This document shows positions 1 to 8,295 of a DNA stretch of 64,000 bases, piece by piece. The notes below the pieces were generated by a model. It was not told the DNA's origin. It made no database searches and saw only the letters and a list, made by a program, of their open reading frames with translations. Made by a program: the position numbers and the translations under genes. Source of the stretch: GCA-2746795 sp964643965 (GTDB lineage: Bacteria > Chloroflexota > Anaerolineae > Promineifilales > Promineifilaceae); the NCBI GenBank assembly GCA_964643965.1, contig CAZXVH010000011.1, forward strand, positions 1-64,000, in the 5' to 3' direction. The number at the start of each line of letters is the position of its first letter. Position 1 is the first letter of the stretch.

Positions 1-1435
1 ACAAGGTCAACCTTTTTTGTTTCCGTCCCCGATGGGGATTAACGGCCGTTCTGACACAAGTTACCTTTGAATTCGCTTCTGAAGACTATGTGTTTCCGTC
101 CCCGATGGGGATTAACGGCCGTTCTGACTATTTGAAATAGTTTTTATTCTTGCAGGATTACTCATGTTTCCGTCCCCGATGGGGATTAACGGCCGTTCTG
201 ACCTCCAACGGCAACCGCTGTTTCAACTGTACCCACTATGTTTCCGTCCCCGATGGGGATTAACGGCCGTTCTGACCTAACAATTTTTGTATTATTGGTT
301 GGCCCAGATTAGTTTCCGTCCCCGATGGGGATTAACGGCCGTTCTGACTAAGACGGCGAAGATGGTGAAGTTGTTGTTGTAATGGTTTCCGTCCCCGATG
401 GGGATTAACGGCCGTTCTGACGATAGAAGTGGCGTCGCTAAAATATGCGTTGCTCTGTTTCCGTCCCCGATGGGGATTAACGGCCGTTCTGACAGACTAC
501 TTACAGTTGCAACAACTTGAGTTGTCATGTTTCCGTCCCCGATGGGGATTAACGGCCGTTCTGACTTTCGCTATCACTAATAGGCGAAAGATCGTAGCTT
601 GTTTCCGTCCCCGATGGGGATTAACGGCCGTTCTGACACCCGAGCCCGAGCAAGTTGAAGTTACCCGCGTTGTGTTTCCGTCCCCGATGGGGATTAACGG
701 CCGTTCTGACTTTTCCTCAGCTGAACCCTTCTTTATGGCCAGAATTGTTTCCGTCCCCGATGGGGATTAACGGCCGTTCTGACTTTTTGCTTCTGAAAAA
801 CGAGGGATGTGGGCAATGCGTTTCCGTCCCCGATGGGGATTAACGGCCGTTCTGACGAGGGGTTGAAGCACTCGGCGACTGGGCAACGCTGGTTTCCGTC
901 CCCGATGGGGATTAACGGCCGTTCTGACCGTTTATTGCCTCTTGGCAGATGGTGGACAGGCAAGTTTCCGTCCCCGATGGGGATTAACGGCCGTTCTGAC
1001 GAGGAAACCGTAGTGATTAAAAATCGTAGAACGATAGTTTCCGTCCCCGATGGGGATTAACGGCCGTTCTGACTTCGCCGCGAGGAATGGGTTTACCCCA
1101 CCTTCGCTGGTTTCCGTCCCCGATGGGGATTAACGGCCGTTCTGACTTGGGTCTTTGACGACTGCGAATTGCTTATCAAGGGTTTCCGTCCCCGATGGGG
1201 ATTAACGGCCGTTCTGACGGGTTGCAGTCCCACATTTCGGCGGTAATTTTTTAGTTTCCGTCCCCGATGGGGATTAACGGCCGTTCTGACTGGTCAGCAT
1301 GGCGATGATGTGATTGTTGCTACTGAGTTTCCGTCCCCGATGGGGATTAACGGCCGTTCTGACAGATCCCACCACAATCTGGCCGATCGACGAGGATGGT
1401 TTCCGTCCCCGATGGGGATTAACGGCCGTTCTGAC
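1..1435. CRISPR. CRISPR array, 20 identical 37-bp repeats, truncated at left edge
   Basis: Twenty perfect copies of a 37-bp repeat start at 19, 92, 166, 240, 312, 385, 457, 529, 601, 674, 747, 820, 892, 964, 1037, 1110, 1182, 1254, 1327 and 1399. They are separated by 19 unique spacers of about 35-37 bp; bases 1-18 are part of a further spacer, so the array continues to the left. The repeat begins GTTTCCGTCCCC, contains the short hairpin TCCCC-GAT-GGGGA, then AACGGCCGTT, and ends CTGAC. Repeat and spacer lengths suit type III or type I-D arrays as known from Chloroflexi and cyanobacteria, but no cas gene is present to settle the type. No repeat is degenerate, so the leader end cannot be told. 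By analogy with GTTTC-first repeats the crRNA would read left to right. Several spacers translate into open, protein-like peptides. Confidence 0.99.
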
Positions 1436-1844
1436 CCCAGTTATCCACAGTGGGAATCGACCGGCTTTATTGTACCATTTTTTGTTCGTTTGTGGGTAAA
1501 TTGCCCCACTTTCATCCACGTATCCAGCACAAATTACCTTGCTCCGTCCCACCGCTCTCACGCTGGCGAGGGTCTGGCGATCCACTTGCAAAAACGGCCG
1601 TTTCTTATCTCTCACTCATAATTCTGGAAGCGGTTCCAACCCCTCGTTTCGCCCCGTTTCGGCCTGGATCGCCCTCAATCGCCTTCGCCGAGGGTTAATC
1701 GGCGAATGTCACCGAAATGTCACCCATTTTACCGATCAAATCCGGTGTTCCTCCAAGTGATATGGTTGTTAATGTTCAGCATATAATGGCGTCGTTTGCG
1801 GCTGAAAATCACGCCATTCAGCCGCTATCATTTAGCTCTAATCC

Positions 1845-1853
1845 TGGTATACT
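1845..1853 (+). promoter_or_regulatory. Extended -10 promoter element before tnaA
   Basis: TGGTATACT matches an extended -10 (TGnTATAAT with one change). It sits in the roughly 500-bp gene-free stretch 1436-1936 between the CRISPR array and tnaA, about 85 bp before the start codon. No good -35 is visible. The rest of the stretch holds one ACGGCCGT palindrome (1594) and no convincing ORF. Confidence 0.4.
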
Positions 1854-1936
1854 GCCCCCATTGTACACGCTGTTTCTTCTGTGCGCGATCCCACCGCCAT
1901 AGAGCCAGCCCATTTTAATAATATAAGGAGAAAGCC

Positions 1937-3331
1937 ATGCCCTTCAAAACCATTATTGAACCATTCCGTATCAAAACAGTTGAACCGATCCGCCACACCA
2001 CCCACGCCGAACGAGAAGCCGCCCTGCAAGCGGCCGGGTACAATCTCTTCTTGCTCAAAGCGGAAGATGTGCTCATTGACCTGCTCACCGACTCCGGCAC
2101 GGGCGCCATGTCGTCGGCGCAGTGGGCTGGCATGATGCTGGGCGATGAGAGTTATGCCGGCGGTCGCTCGTTTTACAAATTTGAAACGGCCGTGCGCGAT
2201 ATCACCGGCTTCAAACATGTCATCCCCACCCACCAGGGCCGCGCCGCCGAACGCATTTTGTTTGGCTCCACCCTCAAACCGGGCGACATTGTGCCCAACA
2301 ATACCCACTTCGACACCACCCGCGCCAATACCGAGTATCGCGGCGCTGTGGCCCTCGACATCCCCATCCCGGAAGGACGCGACCCACAGATCGTCTTGCC
2401 CTTCAAAGGCAATATCGACCTCGACACCCTGGAGCGCACCCTCAATGACAACCCCGGCAAAGTGCCCCTGGTGATGATCACCATCACCAACAATTCCGGA
2501 GGCGGCCAACCGGTCAGCCTGGCCAATATCCGCGCCGCCAGCGAAATCTGCCACCGTCACGGCGTCCCCCTATTCCTCGACGCCTGCCGCTTCGCCGAAA
2601 ACGCCTATTTCATCAAGCTGCGTGAAGCGGGGTACGCCGACAAAACGCCGCTGGAAATCGCCCAGGAAATCTTCAGCTACGCCGATGGCTGCACCATGAG
2701 CGCCAAAAAGGATGGCATGGCCAATATCGGCGGCTTCCTGGCGCTCAACGACGACGCCCTGGCCCAAACCTGCAAAAATATGCTCATCCTCACCGAAGGC
2801 TTCCCCACTTATGGCGGCCTGGCCGGTTATGATTTGGAAGCGATTGCCGTGGGGTTGGAAGAGGTGCTGCACGAGGATTATTTGCAATACCGCCTGCGCT
2901 CCGTGGCCTACCTGGGCGACATTCTCACCCAGGCCGGTGTGCCCATCGTGCAGCCGCCGGGCGGCCACGCCATCTATATCGACGCCAAAAGCATGTTACC
3001 CCACATCCCGCAATCGGAATATCCTGCCTGGGCGTTGTCGCTGGCGCTTTACCTGGAAGGAGGGGTGCGCGGCGTGGAGATCGGCTCGGTGATGTTTGGG
3101 CAGCAGCCGGACGGCAGTGAGAAACCGGCGGCCATGGAACTGGTGCGCCTGGCCTTCCCCCGGCGCGTTTACACCCAAAGCCACGTCGATTATCTGGCAG
3201 AGGTGATTTTGCACGTCAACGGCCTGAAGGATCGCATTCGCGGCGTCAAACTGGTGGCCGCCCCCCCCGTGCTGCGCCATTTCTCCGCCCAACTGGCCCC
3301 CGCACACGGCACGGTAATCAGTGAACAGTGA
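1937..3331 (+). CDS. tnaA: Tryptophanase (tryptophan indole-lyase)
   Basis: A 464-residue PLP enzyme of the beta-eliminating lyase family. It should split L-tryptophan into indole, pyruvate and ammonia in the cytoplasm. The start ATG follows AAGGAG at 1925-1930. Family landmarks run throughout: LLTDSGTGAMS and the WAGMMLGDESYAG block near the N-terminus, PTHQGRAAE, then SAKKDG with the PLP-binding lysine at about residue 258. The close relative tyrosine phenol-lyase shares some segments (FSYADGCTMS). However, the substrate-pocket stretch reads VRGVEIGS, as in tryptophanases, where tyrosine phenol-lyase has an arginine in VRSMERG. Tryptophanase is therefore preferred. No permease gene adjoins it. 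The gene ends inside a 12-bp inverted repeat shared with the convergent gene. Confidence 0.88.
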   Translation: MPFKTIIEPFRIKTVEPIRHTTHAEREAALQAAGYNLFLLKAEDVLIDLLTDSGTGAMSSAQWAGMMLGDESYAGGRSFYKFETAVRDITGFKHVIPTHQGRAAERILFGSTLKPGDIVPNNTHFDTTRANTEYRGAVALDIPIPEGRDPQIVLPFKGNIDLDTLERTLNDNPGKVPLVMITITNNSGGGQPVSLANIRAASEICHRHGVPLFLDACRFAENAYFIKLREAGYADKTPLEIAQEIFSYADGCTMSAKKDGMANIGGFLALNDDALAQTCKNMLILTEGFPTYGGLAGYDLEAIAVGLEEVLHEDYLQYRLRSVAYLGDILTQAGVPIVQPPGGHAIYIDAKSMLPHIPQSEYPAWALSLALYLEGGVRGVEIGSVMFGQQPDGSEKPAAMELVRLAFPRRVYTQSHVDYLAEVILHVNGLKDRIRGVKLVAAPPVLRHFSAQLAPAHGTVISEQ

Positions 3332-3365
3332 TCAATGTCCACTGTCCACTGTCCACTGTTCACTG
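3319..3365. terminator. Inverted repeat between convergent genes
   Basis: CAGTGAACAGTG (3319-3330) pairs perfectly with CACTGTTCACTG (3354-3365). The loop is built of short ACTGTCC repeats. Both convergent genes end inside it: the tnaA stop at 3329-3331 and the opposite-strand stop at 3360-3362. It probably works as a bidirectional terminator, though no U-tract follows. Confidence 0.5.
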
Positions 3366-4853
3366 CTTAATCCAGGAGAACAGCTTACCGGCCAGGCTCT
3401 GCGGATGTTCGCCATACACACGGCCGTTTTGCCCGTTCACCACCACATCATACATGGCATCATCCACCTGGAGGTGGATGAGCCACAGCGGCAGCAGGAT
3501 CAGTTTGTAGCTTTCCACCACCATGTTCATGGTGTTGAGCGAAAAATCTTTGATGCTCTCGCCGTCGGTCAACTGGTGCGAATGCCGGCGAATGTCGGTG
3601 ACAACCTGCTTTCTGGCTTGCAATGAGGCTTCGGCCAGGGTTAACTGGTAGCGCTCGGCCGGCCAATCGGCCAGGAAGCGGCTGTCGTAGGCCACCAGGC
3701 CATCGTAATCAAACTCGTGGATCGCTGGCCCCAGCGGTTTGGAGCGTTTTTGCGTGGCCGGTATCAGCACATCATCTCGCAGCAGGTGATGGCTGCCGGA
3801 AACCTGTACCCAATTGTCACCACGTCGTTGGAAGCCGCGCCAGATCAGTTCACCGCCAATGTCAAAGGTCCACACCGGCACATACATGCCCACGATGGGC
3901 GACACGCGAGGGCGCTCAATTTTATGCTGTTTCACCCAGGCGCGTAAGGTCAATTTCACGTCGTCCTGAGTGGTGGCAAAGGGGATGAGCGCCTGAGGCG
4001 GCAGCAGCTCGCGGGTTTCGGCCGTTTCGGTGACGTAGACGGCATCGCAGTAAGGACAGGTGAGGGAGAGGGTTTCAGGGGCCAGCACAAATTCGACGGC
4101 GCAGCCCATGCATTGCAGCAAACGCATGGCGACGGGCTGCGAATGCCCTTTGGCGGTAGAGAGGGCGGCGATGAAATCTTTTTCAATGCCGCCGATGCCA
4201 TAATCTGTCTGGACGTGCGCTTCGGGCGTGTCCAGCTCCTGCCGGTAGTGGCAGAATTCACAGACGAGCGCTTTGTTGTCCGGGGTGTAGTTCATGCGGG
4301 CGGCGCAGCGCGGACATTGGAACTGTTCGGTTTTGACGGCCTGGGGGTCGCTACCGGCGGCCGGCCGCTCTCTTTGTTGGTTGGGATCGATGATCTCGTC
4401 GGCTTGTAAACGGCCGTCTAACACCGCTATGCCGCGCCGGGCTATCGGGTTCAAAGGTTGGTGAGCCAGGGCATGTTCCAGGCAAAGCCGTTTATCGGCC
4501 GCTTCGTCGTATATCTTGCTCAACCAGAGCCAGGCGTCGGCGTACTGGGCGTCGCTGGCCTCGCTGCGCAGCACCCATTCCAGGTAGTAATACGCATCGG
4601 CGGCATGGCCTTCTTTGGCTGCCTCGATGCCTTGCAGCAGCAAGGTGCGGACGCCAAAAGAAACATCTTCCCTGGCGTCAGACCGGGTAAAGCGGGCGGC
4701 GTATTTGACGGTACGGGCGATCTCCGCGGGCGAGGGCACGGGTTTGTGGATGGTTTGTTTGTAACCACAGAACTCGCATTGTCGGGAACGGCCGTCGCCG
4801 CCAAAAAACAACTGGCGTCCACATTCCGGGCATTTGTTATTGTGATCAGGCAT
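3360..4853 (-). CDS. Triple zinc-ribbon protein of the 'PriA-like superfamily II' annotated family
   Basis: A 497-residue soluble protein of unknown function. Three four-cysteine zinc ribbons are visible: CPEC...CEFC at residues 8-30, CPRC...CEFC near 180-200, and CMGC...CPYC near 250-270. The C-terminal half carries landmarks of a family often annotated as primosomal-protein-N'-like zinc-ribbon proteins: YVPVWTFD, a DDVLIPAT segment, and a final LLPLWLIHLQ...VVNGQNGRVYGEHP stretch. No helicase motifs exist, so that database name should not be taken as function. The start ATG follows GAGG by eight bases. It is convergent with tnaA and lies downstream of ndh on the same strand, separated by a hairpin repeat. 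Confidence 0.75.
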   Translation of the reverse strand: MPDHNNKCPECGRQLFFGGDGRSRQCEFCGYKQTIHKPVPSPAEIARTVKYAARFTRSDAREDVSFGVRTLLLQGIEAAKEGHAADAYYYLEWVLRSEASDAQYADAWLWLSKIYDEAADKRLCLEHALAHQPLNPIARRGIAVLDGRLQADEIIDPNQQRERPAAGSDPQAVKTEQFQCPRCAARMNYTPDNKALVCEFCHYRQELDTPEAHVQTDYGIGGIEKDFIAALSTAKGHSQPVAMRLLQCMGCAVEFVLAPETLSLTCPYCDAVYVTETAETRELLPPQALIPFATTQDDVKLTLRAWVKQHKIERPRVSPIVGMYVPVWTFDIGGELIWRGFQRRGDNWVQVSGSHHLLRDDVLIPATQKRSKPLGPAIHEFDYDGLVAYDSRFLADWPAERYQLTLAEASLQARKQVVTDIRRHSHQLTDGESIKDFSLNTMNMVVESYKLILLPLWLIHLQVDDAMYDVVVNGQNGRVYGEHPQSLAGKLFSWIKQ

Positions 4854-4869
4854 AGGAACCTCGCCATTA

Positions 4870-4918
4870 GGAGCGCGGACAGCCGGTCCGCTTTGGGCAG
4901 ACAGGCTGTCCGCGCTCC
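4870..4918. repeat. GGAGCGCGGACAG-family hairpin
   Basis: GGAGCGCGGACAGC (4870-4883) and its exact complement (4905-4918) enclose a second small stem (AGCCGGTCCGCT). The same family forms the tandem block at 12024-12260. Here it separates two minus-strand genes and may terminate ndh transcription. Confidence 0.75.
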
Positions 4919-4922
4919 AGTC

Positions 4923-6203
4923 TCATTTATGCTGGCCTGTAATCAACCGCGCCCCGCGCTTTCGCGTTAAATAATACCAGGCCCATTGGATGAGTACCAT
5001 CACCTTGTTGTCAAAGCCGATCAAAAAATTGATGTGGACAAACAGCCAAATCAACCAGGCCAGGATGCCCTTGAGATGCAGCGATCCCAAATCGGCCACG
5101 GCCGCATTGCGGCCAATCACCGCCAGCATCCCTTTGTCTTTATAATGGAACGGCTTTAGTTCTTCACCGGCCAGGCGCGCCACGATGGCTTTGGCCGCAT
5201 ATTGACCCTGCTGCATAGCCACCTGAGCCACGCCGGGCAGGGGCTTGCCCGTTTGATGGGCAAAATGAGCCAAATCGCCAATCACCGCGATAGTGGGGTA
5301 AGCGGGAATAGATAAATCTGGCTCCACGATGACCCGCCCCATCCTATCTAGTTCGGCGCCGGTGTGTCCGGCCAGCGCCTTGCCCAGGGGAGAGGCGGCC
5401 GTGCCGGCCGCCCATAAAATAGTTTGCGCAGTGAGGTGGGTTTCCTCGTCCGTCGTTTGATCGTGGAGCAAAATGCGGGCGCCTTCTATCTCTTTCACCA
5501 GGGTGTTGGTGCGCACCAGAACGCCTTGTTTGACCAGCGTCTTTTCTGCCTGGACCGATAATTCTGCCGGGAAGCTGCTCAAGAGATGCGACAGCCCTTC
5601 CACCAACACAATCTGCGCGTCACGGGGGTCGATGTGATGGAATTCGCCCACCAATGTCTCCATGGCCAACCCGGCGATGGCCCCGGCCAATTCCACGCCA
5701 GTTGGCCCCCCGCCCACCACCACAAAGGTGAGCCAGGCCCGCTGTTTTTGGGCGTCGGTTTCCCGTTCGGCGGCTTCAAAGGCCAACAGGATTTTGCTGC
5801 GCATGGCGGTGGCCTCTTCAATTGTTTTAAGCCCTGGCGCAGCGGCCGCCCAGTCGTCATGCCCAAAATAATGATCGGTGGCTCCGGCCGCTACAATCAG
5901 GTAGTCGTAAGCCAATTCCCCATCACGCAAGATGACGCGCTTCTCCTGCGGCAAAATATCGACGACTTCCGCCGCCAGCACCCGCACATTTTTCGCTTTG
6001 GACAGGGCCGAGCGCAAAGGATAAGCGATGTCGCCGGGAGAGAGGCCGCCGGTCGCCACCTGGTAGAGCAGTGGTTGGAAAAGGTGAAAGTTGCGTTTGT
6101 CCAGCAGGGTGACGCGCACCGGTTTGCCCCGCAGCGCTTTAGCGGCTCTGAGGCCGCCAAAGCCGCCCCCAATGATAACGATATGTGGTTTGTGGTTGTC
6201 AAC
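4923..6203 (-). CDS. ndh: Type II NADH dehydrogenase (NDH-2)
   Basis: A 426-residue FAD-dependent NADH:quinone oxidoreductase, which feeds electrons from NADH to the quinone pool without pumping protons. The N-terminal FAD fold shows GGGFGG, and the NADH-binding fold shows VVVGGGPTGVELAG near residue 160. A late GD (AVIGDLAHF) contacts FAD, followed by GVAQVAMQQG. The C-terminal hydrophobic stretch GILAWLIWLFVHINFLIGF is the usual membrane anchor. The ATG at 6203 is chosen over an in-frame codon 17 residues upstream because AGGAG sits eight bases before it and the extra residues are not conserved. It is monocistronic between two intergenic regions. Confidence 0.92.
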   Translation of the reverse strand, partial: VDNHKPHIVIIGGGFGGLRAAKALRGKPVRVTLLDKRNFHLFQPLLYQVATGGLSPGDIAYPLRSALSKAKNVRVLAAEVVDILPQEKRVILRDGELAYDYLIVAAGATDHYFGHDDWAAAAPGLKTIEEATAMRSKILLAFEAAERETDAQKQRAWLTFVVVGGGPTGVELAGAIAGLAMETLVGEFHHIDPRDAQIVLVEGLSHLLSSFPAELSVQAEKTLVKQGVLVRTNTLVKEIEGARILLHDQTTDEETHLTAQTILWAAGTAASPLGKALAGHTGAELDRMGRVIVEPDLSIPAYPTIAVIGDLAHFAHQTGKPLPGVAQVAMQQGQYAAKAIVARLAGEELKPFHYKDKGMLAVIGRNAAVADLGSLHLKGILAWLIWLFVHINFLIGFDNKVMVLIQWAWYYLTRKRGARLITGQHK

Positions 6204-6373
6204 CATCAATACTGCTCCTGTTTTAGTTTTCCAGAACTCTCCCTTCCGAATCATATCAGTGAAAGGTAGATGCGCCCCGTTTCAGGCGACGCCTCATCAT
6301 TTTATTCATTTTCCCTGACAAAGGCATCTGTGTAAAGAGATTGGCGGCTCATCCTCTGCCACTCCTTCCGATA

Positions 6374-6382
6374 TGTTATAAT
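6374..6382 (+). promoter_or_regulatory. Perfect extended -10 promoter
   Basis: TGTTATAAT is a perfect extended -10 (TGnTATAAT), 44 bp before the DUF1116 gene. No clear -35 is seen, as expected for extended -10 promoters. The rest of 6204-6373 shows nothing. Confidence 0.55.
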
Positions 6383-6425
6383 CGCCGCACACAAACCGTG
6401 ATGACGCAAAAACAGGAGAGTTCCC

Positions 6426-7676
6426 ATGGTAAACATTGAACAAGCAAACGAAACGGCCGTGTCCAATATGATGTCCGCCCGCCCCATTCTCACCGGGGTA
6501 GCCACCGCCCGAGATGTCATTCCCGGGATGCGCGAGAACCTGCTGCTGCACGCCGGGCCGCCCATCGGCTGGGAGCGTATGTCAGGGCCGCTGCGGGGAG
6601 CCGTCATTGGGGCCCTCATCTTTGAAGGGCTGGCAAAAGATGATACCGAAGCCGTCCGTATGGTCAAAGCAGGCGAAATTGATTTTGAACCGTGCCACCA
6701 CCACCACGCTGTGGGACCGATGGCCGGCGTCACTTCCAGTTCTATGAAGGTATATGAAATTGAGAACATCACCCATGGCAATAAGGCGTATGCCAACTTC
6801 AACGAAGGCTACGGCAAAGTGCTGCGTTACGGCGCTTACAGCGAAGAAGTCATCGCCAGGCTGCGCTGGATGAATGACGTCATGGGGCCGCTGCTGGCCG
6901 AGGCGCTGGCGAGCATGGAGAACGGCATCGACATGCGGGCGCTCCTGGCGGAAACGCTCCACATGGGCGACGAAGGGCATAATCGCAACAAAGCTGGCTC
7001 CATTCTCTTTCTCAAACTGTTAGCCCCCGCCATCGCCAACGTTGCCCCAAACGGCGCAACGGCCGCTGCCATCATGCAGTTTATGGGCGACAATGCTCTG
7101 AATGTGTTAAACCCTGTCATGGCCGCCTGCAAAGCGATGGCCGACGCCGCCCATGGCGTCGAAGGCAGCACCGTCATCACGGCAATGGCTCGCAACGGCA
7201 CAGACTTTGGCATCCGCGTCAGCAGCCTGGGCGAGCAATGGTTCACCGGCCCGGCCGCAGTGCCCGATGGCCTCTACTTCCCCGGCTTCTCCTTCGCCGA
7301 CGCCAACCCCGACATCGGCGACAGCACCATCACGGAAACGGCCGGCATTGGCGGCTATGCCATGGCTTCGGCGCCCGCTATCGTCACCTTCATCAGCGGC
7401 ACACCCCAGGACGCCCTGAATACCACCCTGGAAATGTATGAAATCACGGTGGCGGAACACAGCCATTTCACCATTCCGGCGCTCGATTTTCGGGGGACAC
7501 CCACCGGCACAGACATCCGCAAAATTGTGGAACTGGGCATCACGCCGCGCATCAACACCGGCATCGCCCACAAGGAAGCGGGCATTGGCCAGGTGGGGGC
7601 AGGGTTGGTGCGCCCGCCCATGTCGATTTTTGAGCAGGCGCTGCTGGCCTTTGCGCAGAAATACGGATTAGCATAA
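6426..7676 (+). CDS. DUF1116 protein (YlbE/AllG family, oxamate carbamoyltransferase subunit)
   Basis: A 416-residue protein matching the DUF1116 family in length and landmarks (HHHHAVGPMAG, GDEGHNRN, GYGKVLRYG). In E. coli the homologue YlbE (AllG) acts with FdrA (AllF) and YlbF (AllH) as oxamic transcarbamylase, the last step of anaerobic allantoin use: oxamate carbamoyl to carbamoyl phosphate. Here a FdrA homologue lies 0.6 kb downstream in the opposite orientation, and no DUF2877 (AllH) gene is present in the window. The start has AGGAG (6415-6419) upstream. Whether the two proteins form the same complex in this organism is an inference from family and proximity. Confidence 0.8.
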   Translation: MVNIEQANETAVSNMMSARPILTGVATARDVIPGMRENLLLHAGPPIGWERMSGPLRGAVIGALIFEGLAKDDTEAVRMVKAGEIDFEPCHHHHAVGPMAGVTSSSMKVYEIENITHGNKAYANFNEGYGKVLRYGAYSEEVIARLRWMNDVMGPLLAEALASMENGIDMRALLAETLHMGDEGHNRNKAGSILFLKLLAPAIANVAPNGATAAAIMQFMGDNALNVLNPVMAACKAMADAAHGVEGSTVITAMARNGTDFGIRVSSLGEQWFTGPAAVPDGLYFPGFSFADANPDIGDSTITETAGIGGYAMASAPAIVTFISGTPQDALNTTLEMYEITVAEHSHFTIPALDFRGTPTGTDIRKIVELGITPRINTGIAHKEAGIGQVGAGLVRPPMSIFEQALLAFAQKYGLA

Positions 7677-7721
7677 AGATAGTAATTCACCCAAAAGATA
7701 AGCATAATGTGGGAGGTCAAA

Positions 7722-8264
7722 ATGAAAAACTTCTTTTACGATCACTGGCAGGCCAAACTTAACCAAGTGGCTATCCGGGGCCAAAGTCCATTTCAGAGGG
7801 ATCGTTACAAGATCCATATTCTAATCCCTCTACAGTCGAAAAATGCCTCCATATTGCTCATCGTTATATTTCTCGGATTGTTGTCCGCTTCTGCATGTAC
7901 ATCAACCTGCTCAGAAGGGTTGACTCCCGCCCAATGCGCCAATGAAGGGACGCATGAGTACGTTCGTACCTATGAATTTGTTGAGGGTTGCGGGGAGAGT
8001 CCTGGATTGATCGAAGGGATCTCTGAATTCACATGGACTTTCTCCCCAAATGGCGACACAATCACGTTCGCGCCACTTTTCGGAGATAGCCCTGTTCCAC
8101 CTGAAAAATTGACCCGCATAGAACCTGATGTCTATCGTCCAGAATTTGACACATCCTTGCCTAACCAAATCCATTTGGCAGAGACTGGCTTCAGTTGGTT
8201 ATTTTTTGACTCTGATTCCAATGATCTTTGTTACCAAGTGACTTATATGCTGCCTGAGAAATAA
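7722..8264 (+). CDS. Hypothetical secreted or lipid-anchored protein
   Basis: About 180 residues, not recognised. The ATG at 7722 is preferred over 7707 because GGGAGG lies five bases before it. A basic N-terminal stretch of about 43 residues precedes a hydrophobic segment (ILLIVIFLGLLSASAC) that ends in a possible lipobox cysteine. The rest is an acidic globular domain with five further cysteines. The long pre-sequence is unusual for a signal peptide, so the true start may be internal. The gene is AT-richer than its neighbours and has no ACGGCCGT palindrome, which may indicate recent acquisition. It sits between the convergent DUF1116 and FdrA genes. Confidence 0.55.
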   Translation: MKNFFYDHWQAKLNQVAIRGQSPFQRDRYKIHILIPLQSKNASILLIVIFLGLLSASACTSTCSEGLTPAQCANEGTHEYVRTYEFVEGCGESPGLIEGISEFTWTFSPNGDTITFAPLFGDSPVPPEKLTRIEPDVYRPEFDTSLPNQIHLAETGFSWLFFDSDSNDLCYQVTYMLPEK

Positions 8265-8295
8265 TAAAATGGCATGGTATCCGATGAAATGACCA

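Noticed and set aside
292..1060. Open reading frames through the CRISPR array with repeating peptides such as FRPRWGLTAVL
   Set aside because: They only translate the 37-bp repeats; no start signal or family match exists.
1766..1787. TTGTTA and TATAAT near 1766-1787 as the tnaA promoter
   Set aside because: The spacing is only 10 bp; the extended -10 at 1845 is the better candidate.
1838..2560. A 240-codon minus-strand frame
   Set aside because: It is antisense to tryptophanase and has no recognisable features.
1937..3331. Tyrosine phenol-lyase instead of tryptophanase
   Set aside because: The active-site stretch reads VEIGS, as in tryptophanase, and lacks the arginine typical of tyrosine phenol-lyase.
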